A stretch of DNA of 64,000 nucleotides from Acidipropionibacterium sp. (GCA_022647765.1 JALCLH010000007.1:124001-188000); one strand, 5' to 3'; positions 36,434-46,564 are shown, numbered from the stretch's first letter. Notes: generated by a model from the sequence alone, not told the origin. Numbers and translations are program-made.

Positions 36434-38290
36434 ATGGCCACCGAACTCGACATGGTGGTGGGGGAAGCCACCGCCGATGCAATGGCATCGGAGCGAGAAA
36501 GAAATCACCAGATGTATTCGCCGGTGATGCAGCTTGTCACCTTCATCGCGACCGCCGGAATACTGGCCTATGCCGTGTTCCTGTTGAACCCCCGCAATCG
36601 GGGGGACATCCTGCCCTACGCGATCGTCATCATCGCCGAGGCAGTGCTCATTTTTCACGCGCTGATGGCGATGTGGATCATCATCTCTGGAATGAGAGGA
36701 TCTCGGGCGTACTCCTATTACGTCGCGCGCCAGGAGATGTTCGTTCCGGAGATCATCGAGATCAGTTGCGACGTGCCCGAGGACTCGACTCAGTGGCCCA
36801 TCCAGTTCGGCGGGAGGACGGTCGCCGTGGACATTCTCATCACCGTCTACGGTGAACCCGTCCAAGTGATCGAACGCACCGTGCGGGCCGCCTTGGCGGT
36901 GCGCGGACGTCACGCCACCTATATCCTCGACGACGGCGATTCCGACGAGGTGCGCGCTCTCGCCACCCGGGTGGGCTGCCACTATATTCGCCGGCTCACC
37001 CACAACGGCGCGAAGGCGGGAAACATCAACAATGCGCTGACGGTTGCCAAGGGCGAGTTCTTCGTCATTCTCGACGCGGACTTCGTCCCCCGGCCCAACC
37101 TCATCGCGGAGATCCTGCCCCACATGGCCGATGAGCGGGTGGCGTTCGTGCAGACCCCGCAGGTGTACGGGAACATGCACAACATCCTGTCGCGTGGCGC
37201 CGGATACATGCAGACCGTCTTCTACAAATACATCCAGACCGGCCGGAACCGATTCAATGCCGCCTTCTGCGTGGGCACCAATGTGATGTTCCGGCGCTCG
37301 GCCGTATTGGAAATCGGAGGAATGTACACCGGCTCCAAGTCGGAGGACGTCTGGACCTCTCTGATGCTCCACGAGAATGGCTGGCGCTCGGTGTACACCC
37401 CCATCACGGTGGCGGTGGGGGACACCCCCGAGACCATCGAGGACTACAGCAAGCAACAACTGCGCTGGGCCACCGGCGGGTTCGAGATCCTGTTCACGCA
37501 CAATCCGCTCAGTCCGCGTCGCAGACTCGCCGCCGGCCAGCGTCTGATGTACTTCGTCACCGCCAGTTTCTATCTGGTCGGTATCACCCCGGGGCTGCTC
37601 ATGACGGTGCCCCTGTTGGAGATCTTCTTCGATCTCCATCCGATGAACCTCACCGTCTCGTGGTGGCAGTGGCTGCTGTACTACTCCGGCTTCTACGTCA
37701 TGCAGATAATACTGGCCTCGGTGGTGCTGGGGAGTTTCCGATGGGAGGTTCTGGTGCTGTCGGTGTGCTCATTCCCGATATATGCCAAGGCCCTGGTCAA
37801 TGTTCTTCTCGGCGTCGACCAAGCGTGGTCGGTCACCGGTGCGGCCAGGAAGCGGGCCTCCGCCTTCAATTTCATGATTCCGCAGGTCCTCATCCTCGCC
37901 GTGGTGATTCTCGCCCTCGGAACATCCATCTGGCGCGACGCGAGGCTGGGTTTTCTCAATATCGCGACGGTATGGCTGGCCGTCAATTTCATCTCCCTCA
38001 TGATCTTCGTGTGGATCGGGATCCAGGAGGGGATCGACGCTCGGCGCTCGGTGGCCGGGACCGAGCCGGAGATCGAGACCGCCGCATCGTCGGGGCGCCG
38101 CATGGCGCTGGTACCGGTGGTCGACCGCCATCGGATCGAGGGTGCCCGCCGCGACATCTCCACCGTGGCGGACACGGGGGAGCCCGACGCCATCGAGTGG
38201 CCCGACGACGACCCGATGGTGGCTCAACCGCTGCCCCGACGGTCGCACGACCCGAGTTCCGTGGAGCCGCCCAGGAGGGTTCGATCATGA
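36434..38290 (+). CDS. Processive family-2 glycosyltransferase (cellulose/curdlan synthase-like)
   Basis: A 618-residue membrane synthase. Two helices near the N-terminus are followed by the cytoplasmic GT2 domain with the D,D,D,QxxRW set: ILDDGDSDE, LDADFVPRPN, SKSEDVWTSLML and QQLRWATGG. Four to six further helices form the translocation channel, and the tail is hydrophilic without a recognisable PilZ domain. It would polymerise UDP-glucose into a beta-glucan and export it. Overlap with a HlyD-like gene and a GH81 beta-1,3-glucanase downstream points to a beta-1,3-linked product rather than cellulose. Substrate and linkage are inferred from context only. Confidence 0.8.
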   Translation: MATELDMVVGEATADAMASERERNHQMYSPVMQLVTFIATAGILAYAVFLLNPRNRGDILPYAIVIIAEAVLIFHALMAMWIIISGMRGSRAYSYYVARQEMFVPEIIEISCDVPEDSTQWPIQFGGRTVAVDILITVYGEPVQVIERTVRAALAVRGRHATYILDDGDSDEVRALATRVGCHYIRRLTHNGAKAGNINNALTVAKGEFFVILDADFVPRPNLIAEILPHMADERVAFVQTPQVYGNMHNILSRGAGYMQTVFYKYIQTGRNRFNAAFCVGTNVMFRRSAVLEIGGMYTGSKSEDVWTSLMLHENGWRSVYTPITVAVGDTPETIEDYSKQQLRWATGGFEILFTHNPLSPRRRLAAGQRLMYFVTASFYLVGITPGLLMTVPLLEIFFDLHPMNLTVSWWQWLLYYSGFYVMQIILASVVLGSFRWEVLVLSVCSFPIYAKALVNVLLGVDQAWSVTGAARKRASAFNFMIPQVLILAVVILALGTSIWRDARLGFLNIATVWLAVNFISLMIFVWIGIQEGIDARRSVAGTEPEIETAASSGRRMALVPVVDRHRIEGARRDISTVADTGEPDAIEWPDDDPMVAQPLPRRSHDPSSVEPPRRVRS

Positions 38291-39027
38291 CCATTGCCAA
38301 CCGCCTCAAGCTGTTCCTCGGCCTGATCGCCGTTCTCCTGGTGGGGTCCTGCCTCATCCTGCTGTTCAACCAGCGCCAGTCCCGGGTCGACAGCAGACAG
38401 GCCAGCGTCCAGGCGCAGGTGGCCACGGTCGGCGCCGCCTACAGCGGGGTGGTGACCGACCTGAGAACGGCCAACGGCAAACGGGTGAACAAGGGCGATG
38501 TGCTCATGGTGACCGTCAGCCAGGACCTCCAGCAGGCCGTCGCGCTGGGCACCCGCCCGGCCAGCAACATCGCCATGGACGTCGACATCAAGACCTCCAC
38601 CATCACCTACAAGGCCGCCATCGGCGGGTACGTCTCGGGGCTGACGGCCAATGTCGGCAGCTTCGTGCCGGCCGGGAGCCAGATCGCCTCGGTGGTCGGC
38701 GACGGGATGCGCAGCGTCGTCGGCACCTTCGAGCTCGACCCCACCCAGTATCAGCGGGTTGAGATCGGCGCCCCGGTGGAGGTGCTGCTGCCCGACAACA
38801 CCAGGCTGGGCGGCACGGTCAGCGACGTCGAGGTGGCCGGCTCCGCCGGGCCGCACACCACCACCCGGATCTCGGTGGCCTGCGCGGCCCTGGGGGACAA
38901 GCGATACCAGGCGATGGCCCGTCAGGGCAGCCCGGTCACGGCGATCGTCACGCTGCGCGACGATGGCATTCTCGCCGGCCCCACCGATGCCCTGATGACC
39001 TTCCTCACCAAGATCGGCCTGCGATGA
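38287..39027 (+). CDS. HlyD-like membrane-fusion/periplasmic-adaptor-type protein
   Basis: A 246-residue protein with one N-terminal transmembrane helix (LFLGLIAVLLVGSCLILLF), two biotinyl-lipoyl-like half motifs (GAAYSGVVTDLRTANGKRVNKGDVLM and IGGYVSGLTANVGSFVPAGSQIASV) and a beta-barrel part (PVEVLLPDNTRLGGTV). It resembles Alg44/HlyD adaptors associated with polysaccharide synthases. The ATG overlaps the synthase stop (ATGA) and its own stop overlaps the GH81 ATG, so the three proteins are made together. Confidence 0.78.
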   Translation: MTIANRLKLFLGLIAVLLVGSCLILLFNQRQSRVDSRQASVQAQVATVGAAYSGVVTDLRTANGKRVNKGDVLMVTVSQDLQQAVALGTRPASNIAMDVDIKTSTITYKAAIGGYVSGLTANVGSFVPAGSQIASVVGDGMRSVVGTFELDPTQYQRVEIGAPVEVLLPDNTRLGGTVSDVEVAGSAGPHTTTRISVACAALGDKRYQAMARQGSPVTAIVTLRDDGILAGPTDALMTFLTKIGLR

Positions 39028-41109
39028 CCGGCCGTTCCCGCGGGTCCGCGGCCCCTCTCCTGATGCGCGTGGTGACGCCTGCGATCGCACTGGCCCTGGC
39101 GCTGTCGGCGTGCAGCCCCGGCGGCCCCGATCAGAAGTCTCAGAAGACTCAGAAGGCTCCGTCTGGAACGGCTGCGCCGGCGCCGTCCGGAACATCTGGA
39201 GGAGATGCCTTCCTGACGGCCGCGCAGGTCAACCCCCTGGTGAGCAAGATCGGGAGCCGGACGGGGGCCGACCTCAAGCCGGCCCGGACGGCGGCCGGGC
39301 TGACGCCGCCGACCAACCGCTGGTTCTCCGGTCTGGTCTTCGGACCCACCCCCAACGCCGTCTTCCCGCTGCCGCTGACATTCGGTCTCGACGGGGCCGG
39401 GTTCGGCTTCGGCCTGCCGGAGGTCACCACGGCCCCGAAGGTCATCATGGGCGGCTACCGTCCGGTGATCCAGATCGGTCTGGGGGCCGACTCCTGGCAG
39501 CTCACCCGCTATGACGAGATGTCGGTGACCCTCACCGCCCGAAAGCAGGGCGCGGCGATCGCGACCGTGACCCTTGCCCAGGGATCCCCGTTCATCACCG
39601 TTGCCGCGCTCGGCGAGCGCCGGCTCAGCACCAATCTGCCCTTCGCCGGAACGGGCTCGAACTGGTCGGTCAAAGGCGGCGAGGACACCTATGCGCTCAC
39701 CGGATCGGACGGCGTCTCGGTCTCGGGGACGGCCGTGACCGTACCCGACAAGGGCCATGTCACTTTCTATCCGCTGCCCAGCGGGGGAGACGCCGCCGCT
39801 CTCTCCCGACTGGCCGCCAGCCCGCTGAGATCCACCGCGTCGTCGTACCAGGAGAGTGGCGGGACGGTGACCACTCGCCTCGCCTACACCACCGAGGACG
39901 GGTCGGCCACCGCCTTCGCCGCCCTGCCTCATCAGCAGGGGGATCAGCAGCGCTGCGACCTGGGCAGCTATCGCAGCGTGCTGGGCACCATGACCCTGTG
40001 CCAGGGCACCGCACTGAGCTGGACCAGCAAGACCTACCCGGCCTCCGCCCAGCTGGACCTGTCCGGGCTGGACCAGAGCCGACGCGCTACCTTGCGCAAG
40101 CAGGTCGATGCCGACGTTGCGGCCCTCAAGCCGTATCCCGCCGATACCTATTTCGGCGGGAAGGCGATGTACCGGGACGCCCAGCTCTACACCATCGCCC
40201 GGCAGATCGGCGCCACGGCGTCCGCCGCCACCCTCAAGAAGCGGGTCGACTCGCAGCTCAGGAAGTGGGCCGATCCGTCCGGCTGCGGTTCCAGAACGAG
40301 CCTGTGCTTCTTCTACGACAAGACCAACAAGGGCATGGTCGGTCTGACCCCCTCGTTCGGGTCCGAGCAGTTCAACGATCACCACTTCCACTACGGCTAT
40401 TTCCTGTACGCGGCGGGAGTGATGGCCGCCGACGACCGTGATCTCATGACCGCCCTGCGGCCCGTGATGACCCTGCTGGCCGCCGACATCGCCTCCCCCC
40501 GGGACACCGGCACCTTCCCGCAGCGGCGCAACTTCGACCCCTATGCGTCCCACTCCTGGGCCTCGGGCACCTCGCCCTTCGGCGACGGCAACAACCAGGA
40601 GTCGGTGAGCGAGGCCGTCAACGCCTGGGTGGGACTGGGCCTGTGGGCGAAAGGCCGCGGGGGACCAAGGGCTGGCGGGGGAGGCCAGCTGGATGCAGGC
40701 GCTGGAGATCCAGTCCTCGCTGGCCTACTGGACGAACTTCAACACCGCCGATCCGCTCTACAAGGGCTTCCCGCACACCATCACGCCGCTGGTGTGGGGA
40801 GGCAAACGCGACTACGCCACCTGGTTCTCGCCGGAGCCGGCCGCTGCCCTGGCCATTGTGCTGATCCCGATGAATCCGTCGTCGGGCTACCTGGGGGTCG
40901 ACCCGAAACGGATCGGAATCAACCTCAAGGAGGCCCTCGGTACCAAGGGCTACAACCAGACCTATGGCGATCTGCTCCTGCTGTACTCCGCACTTCAGGG
41001 GCCGTCCCAGCGAGACGCCGCCGTCGCCAAGGCGTCCTCCCTCAGCTCGATCGACGACTCGCTGACCCGCAGCTACATCCTGGCCTATCTGTACAGCCTG
41101 AAGTTCTGA
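39024..41109 (+). CDS. GH81 endo-beta-1,3-glucanase lipoprotein (one apparent +1 frameshift)
   Basis: A secreted lipoprotein of about 694 residues. Signal peptide with lipobox LSAC near residue 31, then a Lys/Ser/Pro linker. The GH81 pattern is clear: TNRWFSGLVF near the start, the catalytic region EQFNDHHFHYGYFLYAAG and the acidic pair region SWASGTSPFGDGNNQESVSEAVNAW. Family GH81 hydrolyses beta-1,3-glucan by inversion. The frame changes at about 40652 through one extra G; after it the sequence continues WMQALEIQSSLAYW. In this operon it may trim or release the polymer made by the upstream synthase, or recycle it. Confidence 0.82.
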
Positions 41110-41138
41110 GGATCCGGCCCCGGGATGCACTGACGTGA

Positions 41139-41179
41139 AACGCCCTCGCGCCGGGCTGTGAGCTCGACGCGGGGGCGTT
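41139..41179. terminator. Terminator between the glucan operon and the APC permease
   Basis: Arms AACGCCCTCGCG (41139-41150) and CGCGGGGGCGTT (41168-41179) pair with one mismatch. The site lies between convergent genes. Confidence 0.7.
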
Positions 41180-41204
41180 CCTGGTTCGTTGCGGGGGAGT
41201 GAGG

Positions 41205-42802
41205 TCAGTGCTCCGGGCCCGCCCCGGCGTCGCCGGAGGAACTGCCGGAACCCTCGCCTGAACCTGCCGAGCGAGGCTTCTTGCGCGTGCCGTACTGGTG
41301 ATCCATCACCTTGGTGACCTCATGGCCGATGTCGGCGGTCAACTGCTCGGGGTGCTCCAGCCTGGAGTGGTGCTTGGAGTAGGCGAAGTAGATGATCAGG
41401 CCCAGCGCCATCCAGATCAGGAAGCGCATCCAGGTCTCCACCGACAGGTTGAGCATGAGGTAGAAGCAGATCAGCGCCGAGAGGATCGGGATCACCGGGA
41501 CGAACGGAACCCGGAAGGCTCGCGGCAGGTCGGGGCGCTTCCGGCGCAGCACGATGATGCCGATCGAGACCATCACGAAGGCCAGCAGGGTGCCGATGTT
41601 GACCATCTCGTCGAGGATGCCCGGGGGCACCAGAGCGGCGGCCAGGCCGTCGGTGATCATCACGATGATGGTGATGACGTAGGGCACCCGCGTCCGGCTG
41701 GAGACCTTGGACAGCACCGGGGGCAGCAGGTGATCGCGGGACATCGCGAAGATGACGCGGGTCGCGCCGATCATCATGGTGAGGACGACCGTGGTGAGGC
41801 CGGCCACGGCGCCGGCGGAGATGATCACGGCCATCCAGGGCTTGCCGACCATGGTGAAGGCCTTGGCCAGGGAGGCACTGGGATCCAGCTTGGTGTAGGG
41901 CACCATGCCGATCAGCACCAGCGAGATCGCGATGTAGAGGATGGTGCAGATCACCAGCGAGCCGAGGATTCCCAGCGGAATGTCGCGCTTGGGATTCTTG
42001 GCCTCCTCGGCGGTGGTCGCGACGACGTCGAAGCCGATGTAGGCGAAGAACACCAGGGCGGCGCCGGCGACGATCCCGGAGGCGCCGAATGCGGTCGGCT
42101 CGGCTCCGGTGAACCACTGCAGCAGGGGCTGGGTGAGCCCGGCGGTGGAGTCGGCGGCCGGTGCCTTGGCCGGGATGAAGGGGTGGAAGTTCGCCTGCCT
42201 TGACGTATCCGATGCCGGCGAAGATGACGAACAGCACGATGAACAGCTTGAGGGCGACCAGGGCGGTGTTGACCCGCACGGACTCCTTGATCCCGCCGAG
42301 CAGCAGCAGACCCAGGACCACGATGATGCCCAGGGCGAGCAGATCGACCCGACCGCCCGAGACGATCTGCGGTGGGAGATCGATGCCGAGCTCCGAGAGG
42401 AACACGGTGAGATAGGAGCTCCAGCCCTGGGCCACCACCGAGGAGGCCAGGAAGAGTTCGAGGAAGAGATCCCAGCCGATGATCCAGGCGAAGATCTCAC
42501 CCATCGAGGCGTAGGAGAAGGTGTAGGCGGATCCGGCCACCGGGCACGGTGGAGGCGAACTCCGCGTAACACATCGCGGCCAGCGCACAGGCGAGGGCGG
42601 CGACCGTGAAGCTGATGACGATCGAGGGGCCCGTCATGGAGTGGGCGACCCGACCGGTCATGGTGAAGATGCCGGCCCCGATGACGACGCCGATACCGAA
42701 GGTCGTCAGTTCGACCCAGGTGAGGTTCTTGTTGAGCTTGTGTGCCGGATCTTCGGTGTCGCGAATGGATTGCTCCACCGATTTCGTTCGCAGAATACTC
42801 AC
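41205..42802 (-). CDS. APC-superfamily amino acid permease (two apparent +1 frameshifts)
   Basis: A 12-14-helix transporter (about 531 residues corrected) of the cationic amino acid transporter group: TTFGIGVVIGAGIFTMTG near residue 35, the YAEFAS helix, FFAYIGFDVVATTAEEAKNPKRDIP and SRTRVPYV. The tail is hydrophilic (Gly/Ser-rich). GTG 42802 follows AAAGGAG. The frame changes near 42543 (extra C) and 42198 (extra G), both inside conserved helices, so sequence error is likely. Substrate could be a basic or branched amino acid. Confidence 0.82.
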
Positions 42803-43050
42803 GGCACTCCTTTCTCTGAGGGACATGGGGCTCGGACAGCCGCACGGATGTGTGCCGTGCGCCGGCCGAGAACGATTCGAGAACTTACCCAATCTGTCAC
42901 ACGGTGGTTACAGAATCGGCGTAACGGGTCATATCCCGAGACGCCGGTGGGCTTCCGCGCCGAGTCCGGCGACCCTGACAGCGGCGTCTGGTCGAGGGGC
43001 CGGGTTGTCGGCGGGGGAAGGGTCTGTCCGGGGTTGTCCGGCGTCGCCCG

Positions 43051-43155
43051 ACCCGGTCACAGGCCCATGCAACCCGGTCACAGGCCCATGCCGCCCGGTC
43101 TCAGACCCATACAGCCCGGTCTCAGACCCATACAGCCCGGTCTCAGACCCATGAA
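43051..43155 (+). repeat. Five tandem copies of a 21-bp repeat
   Basis: Units start at 43051, 43072, 43093, 43114 and 43135. The first two follow ACCCGGTCACAGGCCCATGC and the last three GCCCGGTCTCAGACCCATAC, so two subtypes have been amplified. There are no spacers, which rules out CRISPR. Confidence 0.92.
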
Positions 43156-43217
43156 ATGACATAATGTCGCTTATCGGACAACCAGGCGGGCGGGTGGGAT
43201 GGCTGGGAGAACGGATG

Positions 43218-43292
43218 GTCCCGATCACTCCCGATACGCCGTGAATCTGCGCTCGTCGTGCCTAAACACGGCGTATCGGGAGTGATCGGGAC
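43218..43292. repeat. 26-bp perfect inverted repeat with 23-nt loop
   Basis: The arm at 43218-43243 (ending CGATACGCCGTG) is exactly complementary to 43267-43292. The loop is 23 nt. It lies 55 bp beyond the 3' end of the lpd gene and could be its terminator, but the arms are longer than any other terminator in the window and there is no T-tract. Confidence 0.85.
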
Positions 43293-43347
43293 ATCGAGAG
43301 CACGGCGCCGCGCTCGGCTGAGCCGGAATGAGCCGGGATGGGATGGA

Positions 43348-44751
43348 TCAGAGGTTGATCATGTGCCCGCCGATGCCCTCGGCGGCGTCCTTGAGGGCCT
43401 CGGACAGGGACGGATGGGCGTGGATGCTGCGCCCGATCTCCTCGGCGGTGATGTCCCACAGCTGCGCCAGGGTGAGTTCGGGAAGCAGTTCCGAGACGTC
43501 GGGCCCGATCAGGCTGGCGCCCAGCAGCTCGCCGTGGCGGGAGTCGGCGACGATCTTGACGAATCCGGTGGCGTCGCCCAGCCCCCAGGCCTTGCCGTTG
43601 GCCGAGAACGGGAACTTGCTCACGGTGACCTGATAGCCCAACTCGCGGGCCTGGGCCTCGGTGTAGCCGAAGGAGCCGACCTGGGGCTGGCAGTATGTGG
43701 CGCGCGGGATCATGTCGTAGTTGATCGGCATGGTCTGCGCCCCGGCGATGGTCTCGGCGGCGACCACTCCCTGGGCCTCGGCGGTGTGGGCCAGCATGAG
43801 CTTGGCGGTGCAGTCCCCGATGGCATAGATCCCGGGCACATTGGTGCGCATGTAGTCGTCGATCGCGATGGCTCCCCGGTCGGTGAGCTGGACGCCGGTC
43901 TTCTCCAGCCCGTAACCCTCGACCCGCGGGGCGAAGCCGACCGCCTGGAGCACCCGATCGGTCTCCAGCACCCGCGGCTCGCCGCCGGCGGCCGGGGAGA
44001 CGGTGACCTTGACTTTCTCGCCGGAGTCGTCGATGGCGTCGACCTTGGTGGCGGTGAGCACCGTGATGCCGAGCTTCTTGTAGGCCTTGGCGAGCTCGGC
44101 GGAGATCTCCTTGTCCTCATTGGGCACCATCCGGTCGAGGAACTCGACGATGGTGACCTGGGTGCCGTAGGCGGCCAGCACATAGGCGAACTCGGTGCCG
44201 ATGGCCCCGGAGCCGGCGATGACGATCGAGCCGGGCACCGAGTCGGAGAGGATCTGCTCCTTATAGGTGACCACCCGCTCGGACAGCCGGGTGCCGCGCA
44301 GGGTCTTCACCACCGAGCCGGCGGCGATGATGCAGGAGTCGAAGCCGATCTCATCGGTGACGGATCCGCCCTCGTCCTTGACGACGATCGAGTTCGGCCC
44401 GGTGAACTCCCCCCATCCGCTGAACTCGGTGATCTTGTTCTTCTTCATGAGGAAGTGGACGCCGTTGACCATCCTCTTGGAGACCGCCCGGGACCGGGAG
44501 AAGGCCTTGCCGTAGTCCACCGAGATGTCCCCGGAGATCCCGAAGGTGCCGGCCTCGCGGGTGACGATATTGGCCAGTTCGGCATTGCGCAGCAGGGACT
44601 TGGTCGGGATACAGCCGACGTTGAGGCACACCCCGCCCCAGTACTCCTTCTCGATGATGGCGGTCTTCTTGCCGAGCTGTGCTGCGCGAATCGCTGCCAC
44701 ATAGCCGCCGGGGCCGGCACCAAGGACAACGACGTCGAAGTGTGAGGTCAT
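43348..44751 (-). CDS. lpdA: Dihydrolipoamide dehydrogenase
   Basis: A 467-residue flavoprotein disulfide reductase. FAD-binding [17 protein letters not shown] at residues 11-27, redox-active disulfide [16 protein letters not shown]-binding [13 protein letters not shown], and the C-terminal catalytic His-Glu region [13 protein letters not shown]. It reoxidises dihydrolipoyl groups of 2-oxoacid dehydrogenase complexes. No E1/E2 genes are nearby. Confidence 0.92.
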   Translation of the reverse strand: MTSHFDVVVLGAGPGGYVAAIRAAQLGKKTAIIEKEYWGGVCLNVGCIPTKSLLRNAELANIVTREAGTFGISGDISVDYGKAFSRSRAVSKRMVNGVHFLMKKNKITEFSGWGEFTGPNSIVVKDEGGSVTDEIGFDSCIIAAGSVVKTLRGTRLSERVVTYKEQILSDSVPGSIVIAGSGAIGTEFAYVLAAYGTQVTIVEFLDRMVPNEDKEISAELAKAYKKLGITVLTATKVDAIDDSGEKVKVTVSPAAGGEPRVLETDRVLQAVGFAPRVEGYGLEKTGVQLTDRGAIAIDDYMRTNVPGIYAIGDCTAKLMLAHTAEAQGVVAAETIAGAQTMPINYDMIPRATYCQPQVGSFGYTEAQARELGYQVTVSKFPFSANGKAWGLGDATGFVKIVADSRHGELLGASLIGPDVSELLPELTLAQLWDITAEEIGRSIHAHPSLSEALKDAAEGIGGHMINL

Positions 44752-44861
44752 GGCGCCACTCTAACGGCCCGCCCCGGCCGCGGGCATCATGTCGGAACCG
44801 AAGGGTTCAGCCTTGGCCGAACGGTCTCCTCTCCCCCGGCGTCCCGATCCTCCCGTCGTGC

Positions 44862-44896
44862 TTGCCTATGATCTCGGATATGATATATTTCCGAGA
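44862..44896 (+). promoter_or_regulatory. Promoter with overlapping palindrome upstream of the HTH-MurA gene
   Basis: A -35-like TTGCCT (44862-44867) and -10-like TATATT (44884-44889) are 16 bp apart in the only strongly AT-rich stretch nearby. A palindrome TCTCGGA-N11-TCCGAGA (44872-44878, 44890-44896) embraces the -10 element, a layout typical of repressor binding. The encoded N-terminal HTH is an obvious candidate ligand. Confidence 0.55.
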
Positions 44897-45003
44897 ACTT
44901 CTGGTGCACAGATCCTCGAGCACCGCCGTGGCAGACCGTTGAAGGACGCCCGGTGGGGCCCGGCAGGGAGTTGCGCCGTCGTACTGCGAAAGGACAACTA
45001 GGC

Positions 45004-46535
45004 GTGGACACCATCAGCCCGGCATCGGTGGGCAGGCTCATCCGTGACGCCCGCAAGCAGCGCGGCCTCACCCAGAACCAGCTCGCAGACCTCCTGAAGA
45101 CCTCCCAGAGCGCGGTTCACCGGATCGAGGCGGGGCATCAGAACCTCTCCCTCGACTACATCAACCGGATCGCGGACGCCCTGGAGTCGCCGCTGATCTC
45201 CACCCCCAAGTCCGGCACCTCGATGAACTACCGGATTCAGGGCGGCAGGACCCTGTCGGGCAGCATCGAGGTGCGCTCCTCCAAGAACGCCGCGGTCGCC
45301 CTGCTGTGCGCCAGCCTCATCAACCGCGGTCACACCGTGCTGCGCGGCCTGGCCCATATCGAGGAGGTCAACCGGATCCTCGAGGTGCTGCGCAGCATCG
45401 GCGTCGAGGCCAGCTGGTCCGAGGACGGCAAGGACCTCACCCTGGTCCGTCCCGACGAGCTCCGGCTGGACGCCATGGACGAGTCGGCGGCCCGTCGCAC
45501 CCGGAGCATCCTGATGTTCCTCGGGCCCCTGATGCACTTCTACGACCACTTCAAGCTGCCCTACGCCGGCGGCTGCAACCTCGGTGCGCGCACCGTCGAG
45601 CCGCACATGCAGGTGCTGCGCGCCTTCGGTCTGGACGTCATCGCCACCGAGGGCGCCTATCACGCCCATGTGCACGACCGCACCCTCAAGGAGCGCCACA
45701 TCGTGCTCACCGAGCGCGGCGACACCGTCACCGAGAATGCCCTGCTGGCCGCAGCCCAGCTGCCCAGCCTCACCGTGCTGCGCAACGCCAGCCCGAACTA
45801 CATGGTCCAGGATCTCTGCATCTTCCTGGGCAAGCTCGGCGTCCAGATCGAGGGGATCGGCACCACCACCCTGCGGATCCGCGGGGTGGCGGACATCAAC
45901 ACCGACGTCGAGTACTTCCCCTCCGAGGATCCGATCGAGGCGATGAGCCTGCTCACCGCAGCGGTGGTCACCAAGTCCGAGCTCACCATCACCCGCTGCC
46001 CCATCGAGTTCCTCGAGATCGAGCTGGCCATCCTGCACGAGATGGGGCTGGACTTCACCCCCACCGACGAGTACCCGTCCCACAACGGCTACACCCGCCT
46101 GGTCGACATCACCGTGCGCCCCAGTCGGCTCAAGGCGGTGGCCGACAAGATCGCACCGATGCCCTTCCCGGGCCTCAACATCGACAACCTGCCGTTCTTC
46201 GCGGTGATCGCCGCCGAGGCCGAGGGCCAGACCCTCATCCACGACTGGTGCTACGAGAACCGGGCGATCCACCTGGTCGATCTCGGCAAGCTCGGCGCCC
46301 AGGTCCAGCTGCTCGACCCGCACCGGCTCATCGTCGCCGGCCCCACCCGGTGGCGCGGCCGCGAACTCATCTGTCCGCCGGCCCTGCGCCCCGCCGTCTG
46401 CCTGCTGCTGGCCGCGTTGGCCGCCCAGGGGGAGACCGTCCTGCGCGACGTCTACATGATCAACCGCGGCTACGAGGATCTGCCGGCCGCGATTGGGTGC
46501 GCTCGGGCGCCAGCATCACCGTGTTCAACGACTGA
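45004..46535 (+). CDS. UDP-GlcNAc 1-carboxyvinyltransferase (MurA-like) with N-terminal XRE HTH domain (two apparent +1 insertions near the end)
   Basis: A fusion of about 509 residues. Residues about 8-60 are an XRE-type HTH (LIRDARKQRGLTQNQLADLLKTSQSAVHRIE). The rest is an enolpyruvyl transferase of the MurA type: SGSIEVRSSKNAAVALLCAS, the active-site loop AGGCNLGARTVEPHM with the Cys equivalent to E. coli Cys115, and DINTDVEYFPSEDP. MurA makes the first committed cell-wall precursor from PEP and UDP-GlcNAc; the Cys predicts fosfomycin sensitivity if the enzyme is active. The C-terminus, GASITVFND, is reached only after two single-base corrections at about 46490-46512. GTG start 45004 follows AAAGGA. 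Such HTH-enolpyruvyl-transferase fusions occur in actinobacteria; this may be a second MurA with a regulatory role. Confidence 0.8.
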
Positions 46536-46546
46536 GCCTATTGAGC

Positions 46547-46564
46547 GGGGGAGGCGACTCCCCC
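46547..46564 (+). terminator. Short GC-rich hairpin terminator
   Basis: GGGGGAG-GCGA-CTCCCCC immediately downstream of the HTH-MurA stop codon; a 7-bp stem with a tetraloop. Confidence 0.6.

Larger units (their letters stand above)
42803..43347. other. 545-bp repeat-rich intergenic region
   Basis: The longest gene-free stretch of the window, between the starts of the permease gene and the end of the lpd gene. It contains five 21-bp tandem repeats and a 26-bp perfect inverted repeat, listed separately, plus the permease promoter region. The minus-strand open frame 42929-43228 mainly translates the repeats (GSETGLY units) and has no family resemblance, so I do not call it a gene. Confidence 0.6.

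Noticed and set aside
43051-43155. Tandem 21-bp units as a possible CRISPR array
   Set aside because: Units follow each other without spacers and no cas genes are present.
42929-43228. Minus-strand 99-codon frame coding for GSETGLY repeats
   Set aside because: It is only the translation of the 21-bp tandem array, with no RBS and no homologous domain.
44998-46323. 441-codon open frame antisense to the MurA-like gene
   Set aside because: Valine/glycine-rich mirror of a conserved enzyme; no RBS or family.
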